DNA of 43,964 nt from Chryseobacterium potabilaquae (GCF_902728265.1 NZ_CACVBR010000032.1:1-43964); one strand, 5' to 3'; positions 34,978 through 43,477 are shown, counted from the first letter of the stretch. Numbers and translations are program-made. Notes: generated from the sequence alone by a model not told the origin.

Positions 34978-35695
34978 GTTGTTTGTTTTTTGCTTCCCAG
35001 GTCCTAACTGCTGCTTTCCAATCTTTCATAGGTTGATTTCCTACTTTCCATCCTTTTGATTGATAAAAGTCAATAAATGAATATGCAGGAATTCCATTTT
35101 TTCGCTCATTACAATATTGTTGGACTTCTTGAACACTGGGAGGTTTGAATTTTTCTTTTTTTTGCGCAACTTTTTTTCTTTCTTCTGATTCTGTGCTTAG
35201 CTCTTTAGAATTTTTTTCTGATCCATTTTTTTCTTTTGACTCTTTTTCTAAAAGAATATTGTGAATTGGTAAATTGGTATTATTGTAAATTGGTATATCT
35301 ATACTATCATTGCTTTCACCTGTGCTTTGTGCAATGCTTTCACTTTGCTTTATATGATGCTTTATTAATGCTTTGTCAAGTGCTTCATGCTGTGTATTAT
35401 TAAAATTTGATAAGGCAATTATATTTGAAGAATATTGATTTTTCGACTTTTCAATCATAATTATAAAACCAAAATCGACTAAATCTTTAAGTGTTTTTAT
35501 AAAGGTATTGTATGATTTTATTCCAATGGCTTCCATTGCCATGGAGGTAGGAAATCCAAATTTTTCTTTCCATCCTAGTCGATTACAATGTTCGATAGCA
35601 AAAAAATAAGTTGCCGTATGATTAGGTTTGATTTTATCAGGATTTTCGAATGCAAAATCCCAATATTTTCTAGATAAATCATAAATATTAATCAT
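34793..35695 (-). CDS. phage replication initiator-like protein (winged helix)
   Basis: The 300-residue protein begins with a winged-helix domain (about 1-110: HTATYFFAIEHCNRLGW, GFPTSMAMEAIGIKSYNTFIKTLKDLVDFGFIIMI), followed by a low-complexity linker rich in E/K/S (about 145-185). A conserved C-terminal box follows: FKPPSVQEVQQYCNERKNGI, then FIDFYQSKGWKVGNQPMKDWKAAVRTWE (about 185-235). That box is typical of O/DnaD-type phage replication proteins. The last 60 residues (HQHTNTEHSHSTN...) are low complexity and lie over the next gene. It should mark the replication origin and recruit a helicase loader. Confidence 0.65.
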   Translation of the reverse strand: MINIYDLSRKYWDFAFENPDKIKPNHTATYFFAIEHCNRLGWKEKFGFPTSMAMEAIGIKSYNTFIKTLKDLVDFGFIIMIEKSKNQYSSNIIALSNFNNTQHEALDKALIKHHIKQSESIAQSTGESNDSIDIPIYNNTNLPIHNILLEKESKEKNGSEKNSKELSTESEERKKVAQKKEKFKPPSVQEVQQYCNERKNGIPAYSFIDFYQSKGWKVGNQPMKDWKAAVRTWEAKNKQHGKSTHQHTNTEHSHSTNSTTGSHPIPGKISARTILAQRLTGKASGNNESGNLTIDAQVVE

Positions 35696-35856
35696 TCTTT
35701 ATTTCTCAATCTTTAAGAGAATGAAGTTCTGGTTACTAATTAGTTTATTTGGCTTTTCAAAGAAACTCATGAATTGAAATTCTGATATTGTAATCAAAGA
35801 GTATCGCTGATCTTTTACTAGATTTTAATCCAATCATCTTGAAACCCTCTAAATAC

Positions 35857-36120
35857 TTATTTCCATATTTTAATTGTTTTTTGGTGGATTTCAGCTAAAT
35901 GTTCTTTAGTGAGAATATTAGCATGTGCTTTCTCATGGCATATTCTGCATAATGCGATCAGGTTTTCAATGTTGTCCTGCTGATCTTTTGTCTTGGTTCC
36001 AAACTCTGATCTTCTAATGATGTGATGTATATCATGTGCTTGTTTATGGCATATTTCGCAATAGTAGAACCCATTATGAGCAGGAAAAAATTCAGTATAG
36101 ACTTTGGTATGTTTCTCCAT
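35857..36120 (-). CDS. phage HNH endonuclease
   Basis: The start is set at the ATG at 36120 ([12 protein letters not shown]), giving 87 residues. It holds a complete HNH zinc domain: YCEIC (C21, C24), [12 protein letters not shown] (H32/H33), [10 protein letters not shown] (N50/N53, C58) and [10 protein letters not shown] (C61, H62, H66). Phage HNH proteins support packaging or recombination by nicking DNA; this one is in the early operon rather than beside the terminase. It overlaps the preceding gene by 29 nt and is a different protein from the HNH toxin tip. Confidence 0.75.
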   Translation of the reverse strand: MEKHTKVYTEFFPAHNGFYYCEICHKQAHDIHHIIRRSEFGTKTKDQQDNIENLIALCRICHEKAHANILTKEHLAEIHQKTIKIWK

Positions 36121-36874
36121 AGCTATCTGTTGTTTTTTCTGGATCAAGATATTTTGCACAAAAAGAGGAATCGATCACTGCTTCACATGGAATTACTTTT
36201 GCAGATTGAAGTGTGAGGTGAAATTCATTACTATCATTATCCTGCTCAAACTTATGGGTTAAAAATGCTTCAATTAACGCTTTTCCATTTTCTGCATTTA
36301 ATGCCTTGACAATAAATACTCTGTTGTAAGAGTGGTTATCTTTTTCGATTTCAACTTCAATCATGTAGAATTTTAATTCACCATCGTTTTCCTGTGAAAC
36401 ATTGGTGATAAGTATAGCATTATTGAGTTCTTTAACTCCTGTAACCCCAAATCGCCCGGGATAAGATTGCTCAATATAATCTTTAGCAATTTCTAATGCT
36501 ATAAATACAGAATAGGCATACAAGTAAACATTCTTTTTCTTACCTCCAATTACAGCTGTTACACACCAGGTGGATGTAAGGAATTCATCTGTAAAAATTC
36601 CATCCCTTTTCTGATTGCTTACCTCGACTCCGTTAATATCACCAGCACTTAAATGAAAATCTATAATCTGTAAATTGTGATGATCCAAATGGGCTCCAAT
36701 GTCGAGAATTACTTCATTCCGTTCAATGGAAACAACCTCTCCACTATCTTCATCTACAAAATCTTCATTCCATGTTCTTAGTAATCTTTTTGCCAGATAC
36801 AAATCTTTCATTTCTTCTAATTGGGAAGTAAAGAATCTTTTCTCCTGATGTTTGGTTTCCAGTTTTTCTTTCAT
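36092..36874 (-). CDS. phage early protein of unknown function (260 aa)
   Basis: The 260-residue protein has a helical start ([42 protein letters not shown]) and then a mix of strands and helices. I do not recognise its family. The gene lies in the recombination part of the early operon, 3 nt from the DUF3820 gene and overlapping the HNH gene by 29 nt. No catalytic motif is visible. Confidence 0.5.
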   Translation of the reverse strand: MKEKLETKHQEKRFFTSQLEEMKDLYLAKRLLRTWNEDFVDEDSGEVVSIERNEVILDIGAHLDHHNLQIIDFHLSAGDINGVEVSNQKRDGIFTDEFLTSTWCVTAVIGGKKKNVYLYAYSVFIALEIAKDYIEQSYPGRFGVTGVKELNNAILITNVSQENDGELKFYMIEVEIEKDNHSYNRVFIVKALNAENGKALIEAFLTHKFEQDNDSNEFHLTLQSAKVIPCEAVIDSSFCAKYLDPEKTTDSYGETYQSLY

Positions 36875-36877
36875 GGG

Positions 36878-37060
36878 TTATATGTTTTTTTGATTACGTT
36901 CAATTTCTATTTCAAGGACCTGCAGGTTATCTTTAATATATTCTTTGACAGGTTCTGTACACTTTTCTTCTTCATATAGCAAGAGAAGATATTCAGCAGG
37001 GACATCCTGCATTTGTTTGCCCTTATGAAGTCCGTAGGGCATGATATCAGTATCTTCCAT
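36878..37060 (-). CDS. DUF3820 family small protein
   Basis: The 60-residue protein reads MPYGLHKGKQMQDVPAEYLLLLYEEE near the start and YIKDNLQVL near the end. This is the DUF3820 pattern ('MPFGKYKGKxLxDVPxxYLxWL...YIxxN'), common in phages as a small accessory to nuclease or recombination genes. Function is not known. Confidence 0.65.
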   Translation of the reverse strand: MEDTDIMPYGLHKGKQMQDVPAEYLLLLYEEEKCTEPVKEYIKDNLQVLEIEIERNQKNI

Positions 37061-37066
37061 GATTAT

Positions 37067-37513
37067 TTATAAATAAATTTTATTGTGTTGTAATTCCAAC
37101 TCGTTTTCGATGACTTCTAATATGGGCAGGTCATGAGATTCCGGCAAATATAGATTCATATATTTCACTGAATAATTACGGAACCTTTCTATTGCTATAG
37201 ACATTTCAGATGTTGTAATATCACGGGTACTTTTCCATTCCTCGCGAGATTCTCCGGTTTTAAGATTAATAAATTCTGTTTTGAAAATATCCGGATTTAC
37301 TTTTTTCTTGAAGTGTTCGAGTTTTACTTCTTTAAGAGTATCACCATATTCAAGGGCATACCAACCTAGAATTAAATGCAAGTAATTGTTTTGACTATAG
37401 GTTCTATTTTTTTTCTTTTCTAGTACCTCAATCTTTGCTTTCTTATGGAACAGGTGTTTTACTCTATGGAGTGCTTTTTTTCGTATGTCTGGTATGGAAG
37501 TGTCAAAAATCAT
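37067..37513 (-). CDS. NinB-like recombination protein (candidate)
   Basis: The 148-residue protein has RTYSQNNYLHLILGWYALEYGDTLKEVKLEHFKKKVNPD in the middle and STRDITTSEMSIAIERFRNYSVKYMNLYLPE in the last third. The 'RTxxQNxYLHxxxxxxAxxxGxTxxEVK' and 'STxxxxxxEMxxxIExFRxxxxxxxxxxLP' patterns are those of NinB/Orf-type proteins, which bind ssDNA and mediate recombinase loading. It follows the exonuclease gene in the transcript. Confidence 0.55.
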   Translation of the reverse strand: MIFDTSIPDIRKKALHRVKHLFHKKAKIEVLEKKKNRTYSQNNYLHLILGWYALEYGDTLKEVKLEHFKKKVNPDIFKTEFINLKTGESREEWKSTRDITTSEMSIAIERFRNYSVKYMNLYLPESHDLPILEVIENELELQHNKIYL

Positions 37514-37531
37514 TTTTGTTATGGGTTAATT

Positions 37532-38275
37532 TTAATTATAATATCCTAACTTTTTGAGTTTATACTCTTTCAAGGCAATTGCTAATTGTAATTTGGATTT
37601 AAGATTTTCAATGTCGGTTTCATTTCTTTCAATCTTCAAATAGAAAATTTTACTTCCTTTTTTCACTCGTGGATCATAAGCAATGAAATACCAAAATGTT
37701 GCTCCCGTACAAAACATGGAGAATTGTAATTGCCAATAGTACTCCCAACATTCCGCTTTGAAATTTTCAAGGGTAAGCTCTGTTGCATACTTTGCAAATG
37801 TTGCCGATTTAGGGCATTTGGTTTCAGCACCTCCAACAATAAAAATGTCTTTTATAATACCATCGGGAGAGCATCCTGCATGATTTCCAAAAGGAATGAA
37901 TTTCTGATCTTCTCCAAAGCTCTCTACTTTTATTCCTGTGGTTTCTATAAAATATAGCATTGCTTCTTCTTCATACGCAATACCATGTCTAGTATCTTTT
38001 GTTTCAAAGAAATCCGTTTCTCCGGTTGTTGCTTCGGAAACTATTTCATTGATGTATGAAACAGCTCCCTTGGACAATTCTTTACTTTTCTCATCACGTT
38101 TACCACCTATAAGTTTATGAACATTGGAGGCAGTAAATCTCCCTAAACGTTGTTTAAGTTTTTCCTCCCGCTTTATTTTAGCTTGGTTTTCCTTTGTCTC
38201 CAACATGTGTAAGGTTTCGGAATAATCAGAGGCTGTTACACCCCCAATTATAAATTCTGAATCAAAGAATCCCAT
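37532..38275 (-). CDS. YqaJ / lambda-exonuclease-type recombinase nuclease
   Basis: The 247-residue protein contains the PD-(D/E)XK motifs of viral recombinases: GRFTASNVHKLIGG (45-58), RHGIAYEEEAMLYF (96-109), GCSPDGII (D138), AETKCP (E151, K153) and YYWQLQFSMFCTGATFWYFIAYDPR (179-203, with Q182). It degrades one strand of double-stranded DNA ends to give single strands for annealing. It lies with an ssDNA-binding-like protein and a NinB-like protein, an expected recombination cassette. No RecT/Red-beta annealase was recognised nearby. Confidence 0.85.
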   Translation of the reverse strand: MGFFDSEFIIGGVTASDYSETLHMLETKENQAKIKREEKLKQRLGRFTASNVHKLIGGKRDEKSKELSKGAVSYINEIVSEATTGETDFFETKDTRHGIAYEEEAMLYFIETTGIKVESFGEDQKFIPFGNHAGCSPDGIIKDIFIVGGAETKCPKSATFAKYATELTLENFKAECWEYYWQLQFSMFCTGATFWYFIAYDPRVKKGSKIFYLKIERNETDIENLKSKLQLAIALKEYKLKKLGYYN

Positions 38276-38277
38276 AT

Positions 38278-38862
38278 TTAAAAATTATAGGTTAAGAAAG
38301 GATATTCACCTTCCCAAATTGCCTCAAGGTTTAACAAATCTTTTTCATGCAGTTCTTCAACTAAATTTTTTATTTCATTCTTTAAGGGGCATGGGGGATT
38401 TGGAATAACGGTAAATTCAGTATCATTTTTTGTTGCACCCACTTTATTAATGGTAATATCAAATTGTCTTAAATCTCCCCAATTAGGATTTTCACAAAGA
38501 AGATTCAGAGGTTTTAGAATCGTGATTTGTGTTATTTCTAAAACTTTGGGGGCATTATCGGTATAATCCCAAACCAGCATTAGCCAAAAATGTTTTGAAG
38601 GTTCAGGTTTGTTTGTTTCCGGATCAATCTTGGGTTTGATTTCAGTCAGTTCTTCCGGAAGAAAATCCCCTAAAGAAAATGGACGTCTGATTGGTTTTTT
38701 TTCATGACTAAAAACAACATAACCAAGTAATGGAGAAGATAATATTCTTATGGAATTATCACCTTGTTTTAGTTTCATAAACTGTTTGGATTTATCAGGC
38801 ATCTTATAGCCTATCGGTAAAAAACTGTTTGTGGGAATTGTTTCTGTAATTTCTTTTGACAT
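38278..38862 (-). CDS. ssDNA-binding-like phage protein
   Basis: The 194-residue protein starts with a disordered part and then FMKLKQGDNSIRILSSPLLGYVVFSHEKKPIRRPF (about 28-65). It goes on with HFWLMLVWDYTDNAPKVLEITQITILKPLNLL, DLRQFDITINKVG and TEFTVIPNPPCPL (about 90-165). This is the pattern of a family of phage OB-fold ssDNA-binding proteins ('FMKxxxGxNxxRIL...KPVR...HFWxxxVWxY...ILEITQ'). It ends 2 nt before the exonuclease gene. It probably protects single strands produced by the exonuclease. Confidence 0.65.
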   Translation of the reverse strand: MSKEITETIPTNSFLPIGYKMPDKSKQFMKLKQGDNSIRILSSPLLGYVVFSHEKKPIRRPFSLGDFLPEELTEIKPKIDPETNKPEPSKHFWLMLVWDYTDNAPKVLEITQITILKPLNLLCENPNWGDLRQFDITINKVGATKNDTEFTVIPNPPCPLKNEIKNLVEELHEKDLLNLEAIWEGEYPFLTYNF

Positions 38863-38878
38863 TGTATTTTGATTTTAA

Positions 38879-39988
38879 TTATTTGAAATTTTTTATTATT
38901 GAAACTGATTTTGAAATAATTTCATTGATCTGATCAATTGCTGTTGTAAATTCTTTTTTCAAACTTTCGTCCTGTATTACGGGCAATGGGATAGATCCTC
39001 TTATGCTTTGCAGGTAATCGATTATTTTTTCTTTTTCAGGTTTAAGTGCTTGTAATCTTCCGGCATCCTCTTTCGCCTTTGTTTCTGTTTCTGCTTTTTG
39101 TTTTGCGGCCTGCTCTGTTTCTAATAGCTCTTTATGTAAAGCCTCAGCTTTTGCAATACGCTCGGCTTCTATATTTGCGAGACGTATTTTTTCATTTTCT
39201 ATTTCTTGACGCTCTTGTCTCAATCTTTCTTCCTCAGCTTCCCTGATTTTTTTTGCTTTTTGTTCTTTGGCTTGTAATTCCGCTTCATGTCTGGCTTTTT
39301 CAAAAGCAAGGGATTCCAATTCTTGGCGAATTTTTTCACGTTCAGCTTTCAGAGATTCACTTTCCAATCTTTGTACTTCCTTTTCCCTAAGTACTTGTTC
39401 CTTTGATGCAAATTGATTTTTAAGAAGAATTAATTTTTCCGTGAAGTCTAATTCAAATTCTTCAAATTGAGAAAGATTCGTTTTAAATAGATTTTGTTCC
39501 CAGTCTATTTTTAAGGTATCAATTGTTTCAAATGAAAGGATTTCAATTTTTTGGAGCTCTTTTTTATAAATTAAATCAATAGCATCTTTTATTTTTCCTT
39601 TTCTTTCTTCTTCTAATCGGATTTTTTCTTGTTTTTCCTGTTCCTTGGTTTCCTCCCATCTTTTAACTTCCAACTGTTGTTTCTCCTCATGAGATTGGGT
39701 AATGGAAATTAGGCTTTGGCTAATTTCTTTTACTCTTGTTTTAAAAGAATTGATCTTACTAACGATTAATTTGTCCTGCTTTTCAATATTTGTTCTGGCA
39801 GTAAGTAAAGCAGTTCTTGCTTTTTTGGCTTCTTCGTAGGTTTTAATGTCAGTAATTTCAACAAAAGGATTATCTCTTACTATTTGAAATTGTTTTTCTT
39901 TTAAACCTTGCAGTTCCGGTAGCTTTTCAACTTCAATTTTTTCAATTTCAAAAAATATTTTTTCTTTTTGTTCTAAAACTTCATTCAT
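38879..39988 (-). CDS. coiled-coil DUF1351-like phage protein
   Basis: The 369-residue protein has a start resembling DUF1351 proteins (EITDIKTYEEAKKARTALLTARTNIEKQDKLI, about 40-75) and a long charged coiled coil (about 110-320, rich in E, K, Q, R). Proteins of this sort occur beside phage recombination genes and are thought to help ssDNA binding or annealing, but the function is not established. The 131 nt between this gene and 40120 hold no convincing gene, only a start-less frame (DPNGNPKGGKPQKCEAK) that may be a relic. Confidence 0.6.
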   Translation of the reverse strand: MNEVLEQKEKIFFEIEKIEVEKLPELQGLKEKQFQIVRDNPFVEITDIKTYEEAKKARTALLTARTNIEKQDKLIVSKINSFKTRVKEISQSLISITQSHEEKQQLEVKRWEETKEQEKQEKIRLEEERKGKIKDAIDLIYKKELQKIEILSFETIDTLKIDWEQNLFKTNLSQFEEFELDFTEKLILLKNQFASKEQVLREKEVQRLESESLKAEREKIRQELESLAFEKARHEAELQAKEQKAKKIREAEEERLRQERQEIENEKIRLANIEAERIAKAEALHKELLETEQAAKQKAETETKAKEDAGRLQALKPEKEKIIDYLQSIRGSIPLPVIQDESLKKEFTTAIDQINEIISKSVSIIKNFK

Positions 39989-40119
39989 TGCTCTTGAGCT
40001 TTTTGTTGTTAATTATGATATGGTTTATTTTGCTTCACATTTTTGTGGTTTTCCGCCTTTAGGATTACCGTTAGGATCTTAAAAGATTTCATTTTCAATA
40101 TGATTTTAAATTTTTTATA

Positions 40120-40524
40120 TTATTCTGATAGGGTTATGTGTTTTTCAAAGTATCGTTTAATCATTTTCATTTCCTTTTCTGATAAATCATAATCCTGGTA
40201 TTCATCATCAATCCAAATTAGGCATACTAATATCTCAGTAATTGCCTCTACATTTTTAAATTCAATGATAGATTCCTCATCATTATCACGAGTTTCTTTT
40301 GCGTGGTGAGATTCATAATCAAATTCTATTTTGAACTTTACCTCAAAGTAGAATTCATCCCAATCCAAATACTGAATAGTTTCAAAGTAATCCGAATCAT
40401 ATCTACTTCGGTTATAAGTAAAAAGACTATCAATATCCATATGCTCTGAAACTTCAACTAAAACATTTCTGTTATATGTGTTCAAAAAGTCAATTGCTTT
40501 ATTTTGGATTGATAATGTTTCCAT
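40120..40524 (-). CDS. phage early protein, acidic (134 aa)
   Basis: The start is set at the ATG at 40524 (METLSIQNKAIDFL), because the 51-codon gene upstream ends at 40527. The protein is very acidic (DYFETIQYLDWDEFYFEVKFKIEFDYE, then DDEYQDYDLSEKEMKMI), with an N-terminal helix. No family recognised. High negative charge suggests a DNA-mimic or a binding partner, but that is a guess. Confidence 0.5.
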   Translation of the reverse strand: METLSIQNKAIDFLNTYNRNVLVEVSEHMDIDSLFTYNRSRYDSDYFETIQYLDWDEFYFEVKFKIEFDYESHHAKETRDNDEESIIEFKNVEAITEILVCLIWIDDEYQDYDLSEKEMKMIKRYFEKHITLSE

Positions 40525-40526
40525 GA

Positions 40527-40682
40527 CTATTTGGATTGAGAGATATTGGATATTAATGGTAGTCCGAAAACATACATCGTACAATATTCCACTGTTTTGC
40601 CATTATCATTGAATGGTATTATTTCGATTCTTATGAAGAGTTTTAATCCTCTTTTAAGTAATTTTTTTGATTGTTTTTTCAT
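40527..40682 (-). CDS. 51-residue early gene (small basic protein)
   Basis: This short gene starts MKKQSKKLLKRGLKLFIRIEII and ends VFGLPLISNISQSK. Its ATG (40682-40680) overlaps the TAA of the upstream gene by one base (TAATG), and its stop is 2 nt from the next start, so it fills the gap between two genes exactly. It is basic at the start and otherwise featureless. Confidence 0.55.
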   Translation of the reverse strand: MKKQSKKLLKRGLKLFIRIEIIPFNDNGKTVEYCTMYVFGLPLISNISQSK

Positions 40683-40888
40683 TATTTTATTTTTTTGATT
40701 GTTTTTTGATTGTATTGATATCTTGGGATTTTATCTAATTGTGCAGAAATCCGAGCTTTTCTTCTTAATTTACTTTCCACTGCCCCCAGTATCATAGTTT
40801 CTAATTTTTGACGTTCACTCGGATCTTGCACTTGGTTTATTTGAAACATTACTGAAGGATATATTTGATCTGCGGTTAATCCTTTCAT
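40682..40888 (-). CDS. small phage early protein (68 aa)
   Basis: This 68-residue basic protein (MKGLTADQIYPSVMFQINQVQDPSERQKLETMIL, then RRKARISAQLDKIPRYQY) is linked to the first early gene by an ATGA overlap. It is helical. No family recognised; position as second gene of the early operon suggests a regulator or small accessory. Confidence 0.5.
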   Translation of the reverse strand: MKGLTADQIYPSVMFQINQVQDPSERQKLETMILGAVESKLRRKARISAQLDKIPRYQYNQKTIKKIK

Positions 40889-41100
40889 GGTTTTCCTTTT
40901 TGGAATATTTCTTCTTTTGTATAACCGGCCTCTTCTAATGTATCGAATAATGCCTTACTTCTTCGGATGGTAGGTGATTCTCTTTGTAAGTTTCTGAGAA
41001 TGCAATCTGGCTTCATTGATCCTCCGTCTTTGATAATCAGTGTCCCCAAAAGAGTAGGAGCGTTAAGAATAATTTCGCAATATTTTTTTTGAGCTATCAT
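40885..41100 (-). CDS. first early gene, small protein (71 aa)
   Basis: The 71-residue protein is the first gene after the leftward early promoter (leader about 30 nt). It contains SPTIRRSKALFDTLEEAGYTKEEIFQKGKP, a helical C-terminus, after a beta-like start (IILNAPTLLGTLIIKDGG). It sits where phages encode Cro or an early activator, but an HTH is not obvious. No family recognised. Confidence 0.5.
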   Translation of the reverse strand: MIAQKKYCEIILNAPTLLGTLIIKDGGSMKPDCILRNLQRESPTIRRSKALFDTLEEAGYTKEEIFQKGKP

Positions 41101-41115
41101 AATTTTGTTTTACAT

Positions 41116-41179
41116 TTGTTAACAATTGTACCACAAATATACAATCAAAAAGATAAAAAACAACAATAAGTATGTTATT
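41116..41179 (-). promoter_or_regulatory. early promoter and operator-like palindromes
   Basis: On the minus strand TTG (41163-41161), 19 nt, then TATATTTG (41141-41134) is a canonical Bacteroidota promoter. Downstream of the -7 box are two overlapping palindromes, TTGTTAACAA (41116-41125) and ACAATTGT (41122-41129), and upstream is AATAA-gtatg-TTATT (41165-41179). These may be repressor sites. A plus-strand promoter for the repressor is less clear; TATAGTTTG near 41195-41203 is a poor match. Confidence 0.65.
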
Positions 41180-41229
41180 ATTTTCTTGATATTATATAGT
41201 TTGCTGATTTTCAACTACAAATATTTTAA

Positions 41230-41970
41230 ATGAAAGAAGATAAATTCACAACCAAAAAGATAAATATTGATTTTTCTAAAAATAAAAGACTTAAAGAATT
41301 CTATGAATGGAAGAATATATCTCAAGAAGAATTTGCTTCAAAGATTGGGACTTCTCAACAGTATATAAGTGCTATAGTAAATAACAAGAGAAATGTTGGT
41401 AGTAATCTGGTGAATAAAATAAAAAGTGCTTTTGATGACTTTAATGAATACTGGTTTTTAACTGGAGAAGGTTTAGATCTTGGCGACAAAGAAGAAAAGA
41501 ATGATAAAAAAGATGAAGTCTTCCCAGTTCCGGAGGATGATTATATGATGGTAGAGTTTCAAGATTTAGAAACAGCTGGAGGAAAGTTGGGTGGTGGGGA
41601 TATAGCGGCTTTGCCAGAAAAGAAAAAAAGATTAGTTCCCAAAGAGTATGCAAAAGGTTTTTATCTGGTGGTTAGAGTATATGGGCATTCAATGGATGAT
41701 AATACTAAAAGATCTATCTCAGAAGGTGAAGAATTATTAATTAAACAATATTTTGATCATATCGAAAACTTACCTATAAGATCCAAGCTCTTTGTGATTG
41801 TTACTGATGAGGGAGTTGTAGTAAAGCAAATTAAGAAAATAGATAAAGAAAAGAGAATCATACTTTGCCACTCATTTAACCCCACTTGGGAAGACTATGA
41901 GATAAATATTGACGAGATTTTACAAATTTTCACGGTTGAAAAGAAAGTAAGATCCAATATATTTTTTTAA
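41230..41970 (+). CDS. phage repressor, HTH plus S24 (LexA/CI-like) autoprotease
   Basis: The 246-residue protein has an HTH_3/XRE domain at about 18-80 (RLKEFYEWKNISQEEFASKIGTSQQYISAIVNN) with the phage-type 'NEYWFLTGEG' end. An acidic linker follows, then the S24 domain. A self-cleavage Ala-Gly is at 116-117 (LETAGGKLGG), the nucleophile is S154 in YGHSMDD, and the base is K199 in GVVVKQIKK. This is the build of a repressor inactivated in the SOS response through activated RecA. It is divergent from the early operon and 22 nt before the recA-like gene, so it is probably cotranscribed with it. Confidence 0.88.
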   Translation: MKEDKFTTKKINIDFSKNKRLKEFYEWKNISQEEFASKIGTSQQYISAIVNNKRNVGSNLVNKIKSAFDDFNEYWFLTGEGLDLGDKEEKNDKKDEVFPVPEDDYMMVEFQDLETAGGKLGGGDIAALPEKKKRLVPKEYAKGFYLVVRVYGHSMDDNTKRSISEGEELLIKQYFDHIENLPIRSKLFVIVTDEGVVVKQIKKIDKEKRIILCHSFNPTWEDYEINIDEILQIFTVEKKVRSNIFF

Positions 41971-41992
41971 AAGAACAAAAACAAAATATTAA

Positions 41993-43066
41993 ATGAAGCA
42001 AAGCCTTAAAAACAAGGAAAACAAAAATTACATCAAATCAAATGAAACTTTTATAAATAAAAACAAATCACTTAATGTAGTACTTGCAAAATTAGACCAT
42101 GACTTTGGGAAAGGAACTGTAATGAGAATGGGGGATGTTCAGATAGAAGAAAATATAGAAGTTATTTCTTCTGGATCCGCAGGGCTAGATCTTGTTTTAG
42201 GAGTTGGAGGGTATCCAAAAGGAAGGATTATTGAAATTTATGGACCGGAATCGTCAGGAAAAACGACACTAGCATTACATGCTATTGCTGAAGCTCAAAA
42301 AGCGGGTGGTTTTGCTGCTTTTATTGATGCAGAGCATGCTTTTGATAGAGGATACGCCGAAAAACTTGGGATTGATCTTGGTAATCTTATTGTTTCTCAG
42401 CCAGATAATGGAGAGCAAGCATTAGAAATTACAGATAATCTTATTCGCTCAGGTGTTATTGATATTGTGGTAATAGATTCGGTTGCTGCGCTAACCCCAA
42501 AAGCGGAAATTGAGGGTGAAATGGGTGATTCTAAAATAGGGCTGCATGCAAAATTAATGTCCCAGGCTTTAAGAAAATTAACATCAGTGACAAGCCGCAC
42601 TAAATGTGCTGTAATATTTATCAATCAATTACGGGATAGAATTGGCGAATATGATAATTCTGAAATTACAACTGGGGGAAATGCTTTGAAGTTTTTTGCT
42701 TCGATTAGAGTTGATATAAGAAGGGCCGGAGGGGACAGTTCAAAATTAAAAGATGGAAATAATAATGTAATAGGTAGTAGAGCTAGAGTGAAGGTGATAA
42801 AAAATAAAGTTGCTCCACCTTTCAAGCAGGTGGAATTCGATATAATGTACGGTCAGGGAATTTCAAAAGAAGGTGAAGTTTTAGATATTGCGGTAAATCA
42901 TGGAATTATTGCTAAAAACGGATCTTGGTTCAGTTATGGAGATGAAAATCTTGGACAGGGACGAGATTCTGCTAGGAGTTTGATTAAAGGAAACCCTGTG
43001 CTTTTAGCTGAATTAATTGATAAAATTGAAATGTTAAAATTAAAGAAATTTACAATTAACGGATGA
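41993..43066 (+). CDS. prophage-encoded RecA paralogue with altered L2 loop
   Basis: The 357-residue protein is clearly a RecA: Walker A GPESSGKT (84-91), IDAEHAFD (111-118), [22 protein letters not shown] (159-180) with loop L1, [11 protein letters not shown] (208-218), and [18 protein letters not shown] (226-243). It differs from the usual housekeeping enzyme in three ways: an N-terminal extension of about 20 residues rich in K and N, an L2 loop reading [11 protein letters not shown] where bacteria have VMFGNPETTTGG (one residue shorter, with the conserved Phe-Gly-Asn-Pro lost), and a short C-terminus without an acidic tail. It lies 22 nt after the S24 repressor. The host is expected to carry its own recA elsewhere. 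Confidence 0.88.
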   Translation: MKQSLKNKENKNYIKSNETFINKNKSLNVVLAKLDHDFGKGTVMRMGDVQIEENIEVISSGSAGLDLVLGVGGYPKGRIIEIYGPESSGKTTLALHAIAEAQKAGGFAAFIDAEHAFDRGYAEKLGIDLGNLIVSQPDNGEQALEITDNLIRSGVIDIVVIDSVAALTPKAEIEGEMGDSKIGLHAKLMSQALRKLTSVTSRTKCAVIFINQLRDRIGEYDNSEITTGGNALKFFASIRVDIRRAGGDSSKLKDGNNNVIGSRARVKVIKNKVAPPFKQVEFDIMYGQGISKEGEVLDIAVNHGIIAKNGSWFSYGDENLGQGRDSARSLIKGNPVLLAELIDKIEMLKLKKFTING

Positions 43067-43347
43067 GTCTTGTAATAGAAAAAAGTCAAATTAAATAGGA
43101 TGATATTTAGTCAGACCAACAAATATTAAAACTGCCAAAGATTCTTAAAAGATTAAGGCTAGTATCTTTTATTGTGCAATTTCATGAAGAAACGGGTATT
43201 TCAAAACAGTATTTTACTAATGTGAGAAATCAAGAAAAATATGGAATCCCTGTTCATTTTAGACCAAAGAAAATGTATAAAGAAAATGCTAATTGGAGTT
43301 TTGGAGTGTCAGATAATATTTTGAAGGTATACACGAAGATTCTATAG
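43063..43347 (+). pseudogene. broken HTH regulator with two in-frame amber codons
   Basis: An ATG overlapping the recA stop (ATGA, 43063) opens a frame that reads [11 protein letters not shown], stops at TAG (43096-43098), goes on as DDI, stops again at TAG (43108-43110), then runs without a stop to 43347. The last part (SDQQILKLPKIL, then FIVQFHEETGISKQYFTNVRN and HFRPKKMYKENANWSFGVSDN) has the helix-turn-helix look of phage repressors ('TGISKQYFTNVRN'). The two amber codons and the absence of an ATG after them mark a decayed gene, or less likely a recoded one. Confidence 0.5.
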
Positions 43348-43458
43348 GGTTTGAAAATAAACAAAAAGTAAACAAAAAAGTATAAGTATTAACAAATTTA
43401 GATGCATTAATAGCTTGTTATTCAGTTTGTTGAAAACATGTCAGAGATGGGATAGTTT

Positions 43459-43472
43459 CCCTCACTCTCCGC
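43459..43472 (+). other. putative attachment site (attR): tRNA-Ser 3'-end fragment
   Basis: CCCTCACTCTCCGC is the 3' end expected of a tRNA-Ser (T-stem 3' strand, acceptor arm and G discriminator) and is immediately followed by a tRNA-style terminator (43478-43506). No 5' part of a tRNA lies upstream, where instead the phage region ends. Temperate phages often integrate in tRNA 3' ends, leaving such a copy on one side. The intact tRNA gene would be at the other prophage end, outside the window. Confidence 0.55.
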
Positions 43473-43477
43473 AAAAA

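Noticed and set aside
39989..40119. Start-less frame DPNGNPKGGKPQKCEAK and a 27-codon ATG frame
   Set aside because: Too short and no family; possibly a relic, so mentioned only in the neighbouring gene entry.
40682..40760. Repeated TTTTTTGATTGTTTTT-like stretches as iterons
   Set aside because: They lie in coding sequence for Lys/Gln-rich ends and look like low-complexity codon runs rather than spaced repeats.
43096..43110. Amber (TAG) recoding as a phage strategy
   Set aside because: All other phage genes read well with the standard code and no suppressor tRNA is visible; decay of one gene is simpler.
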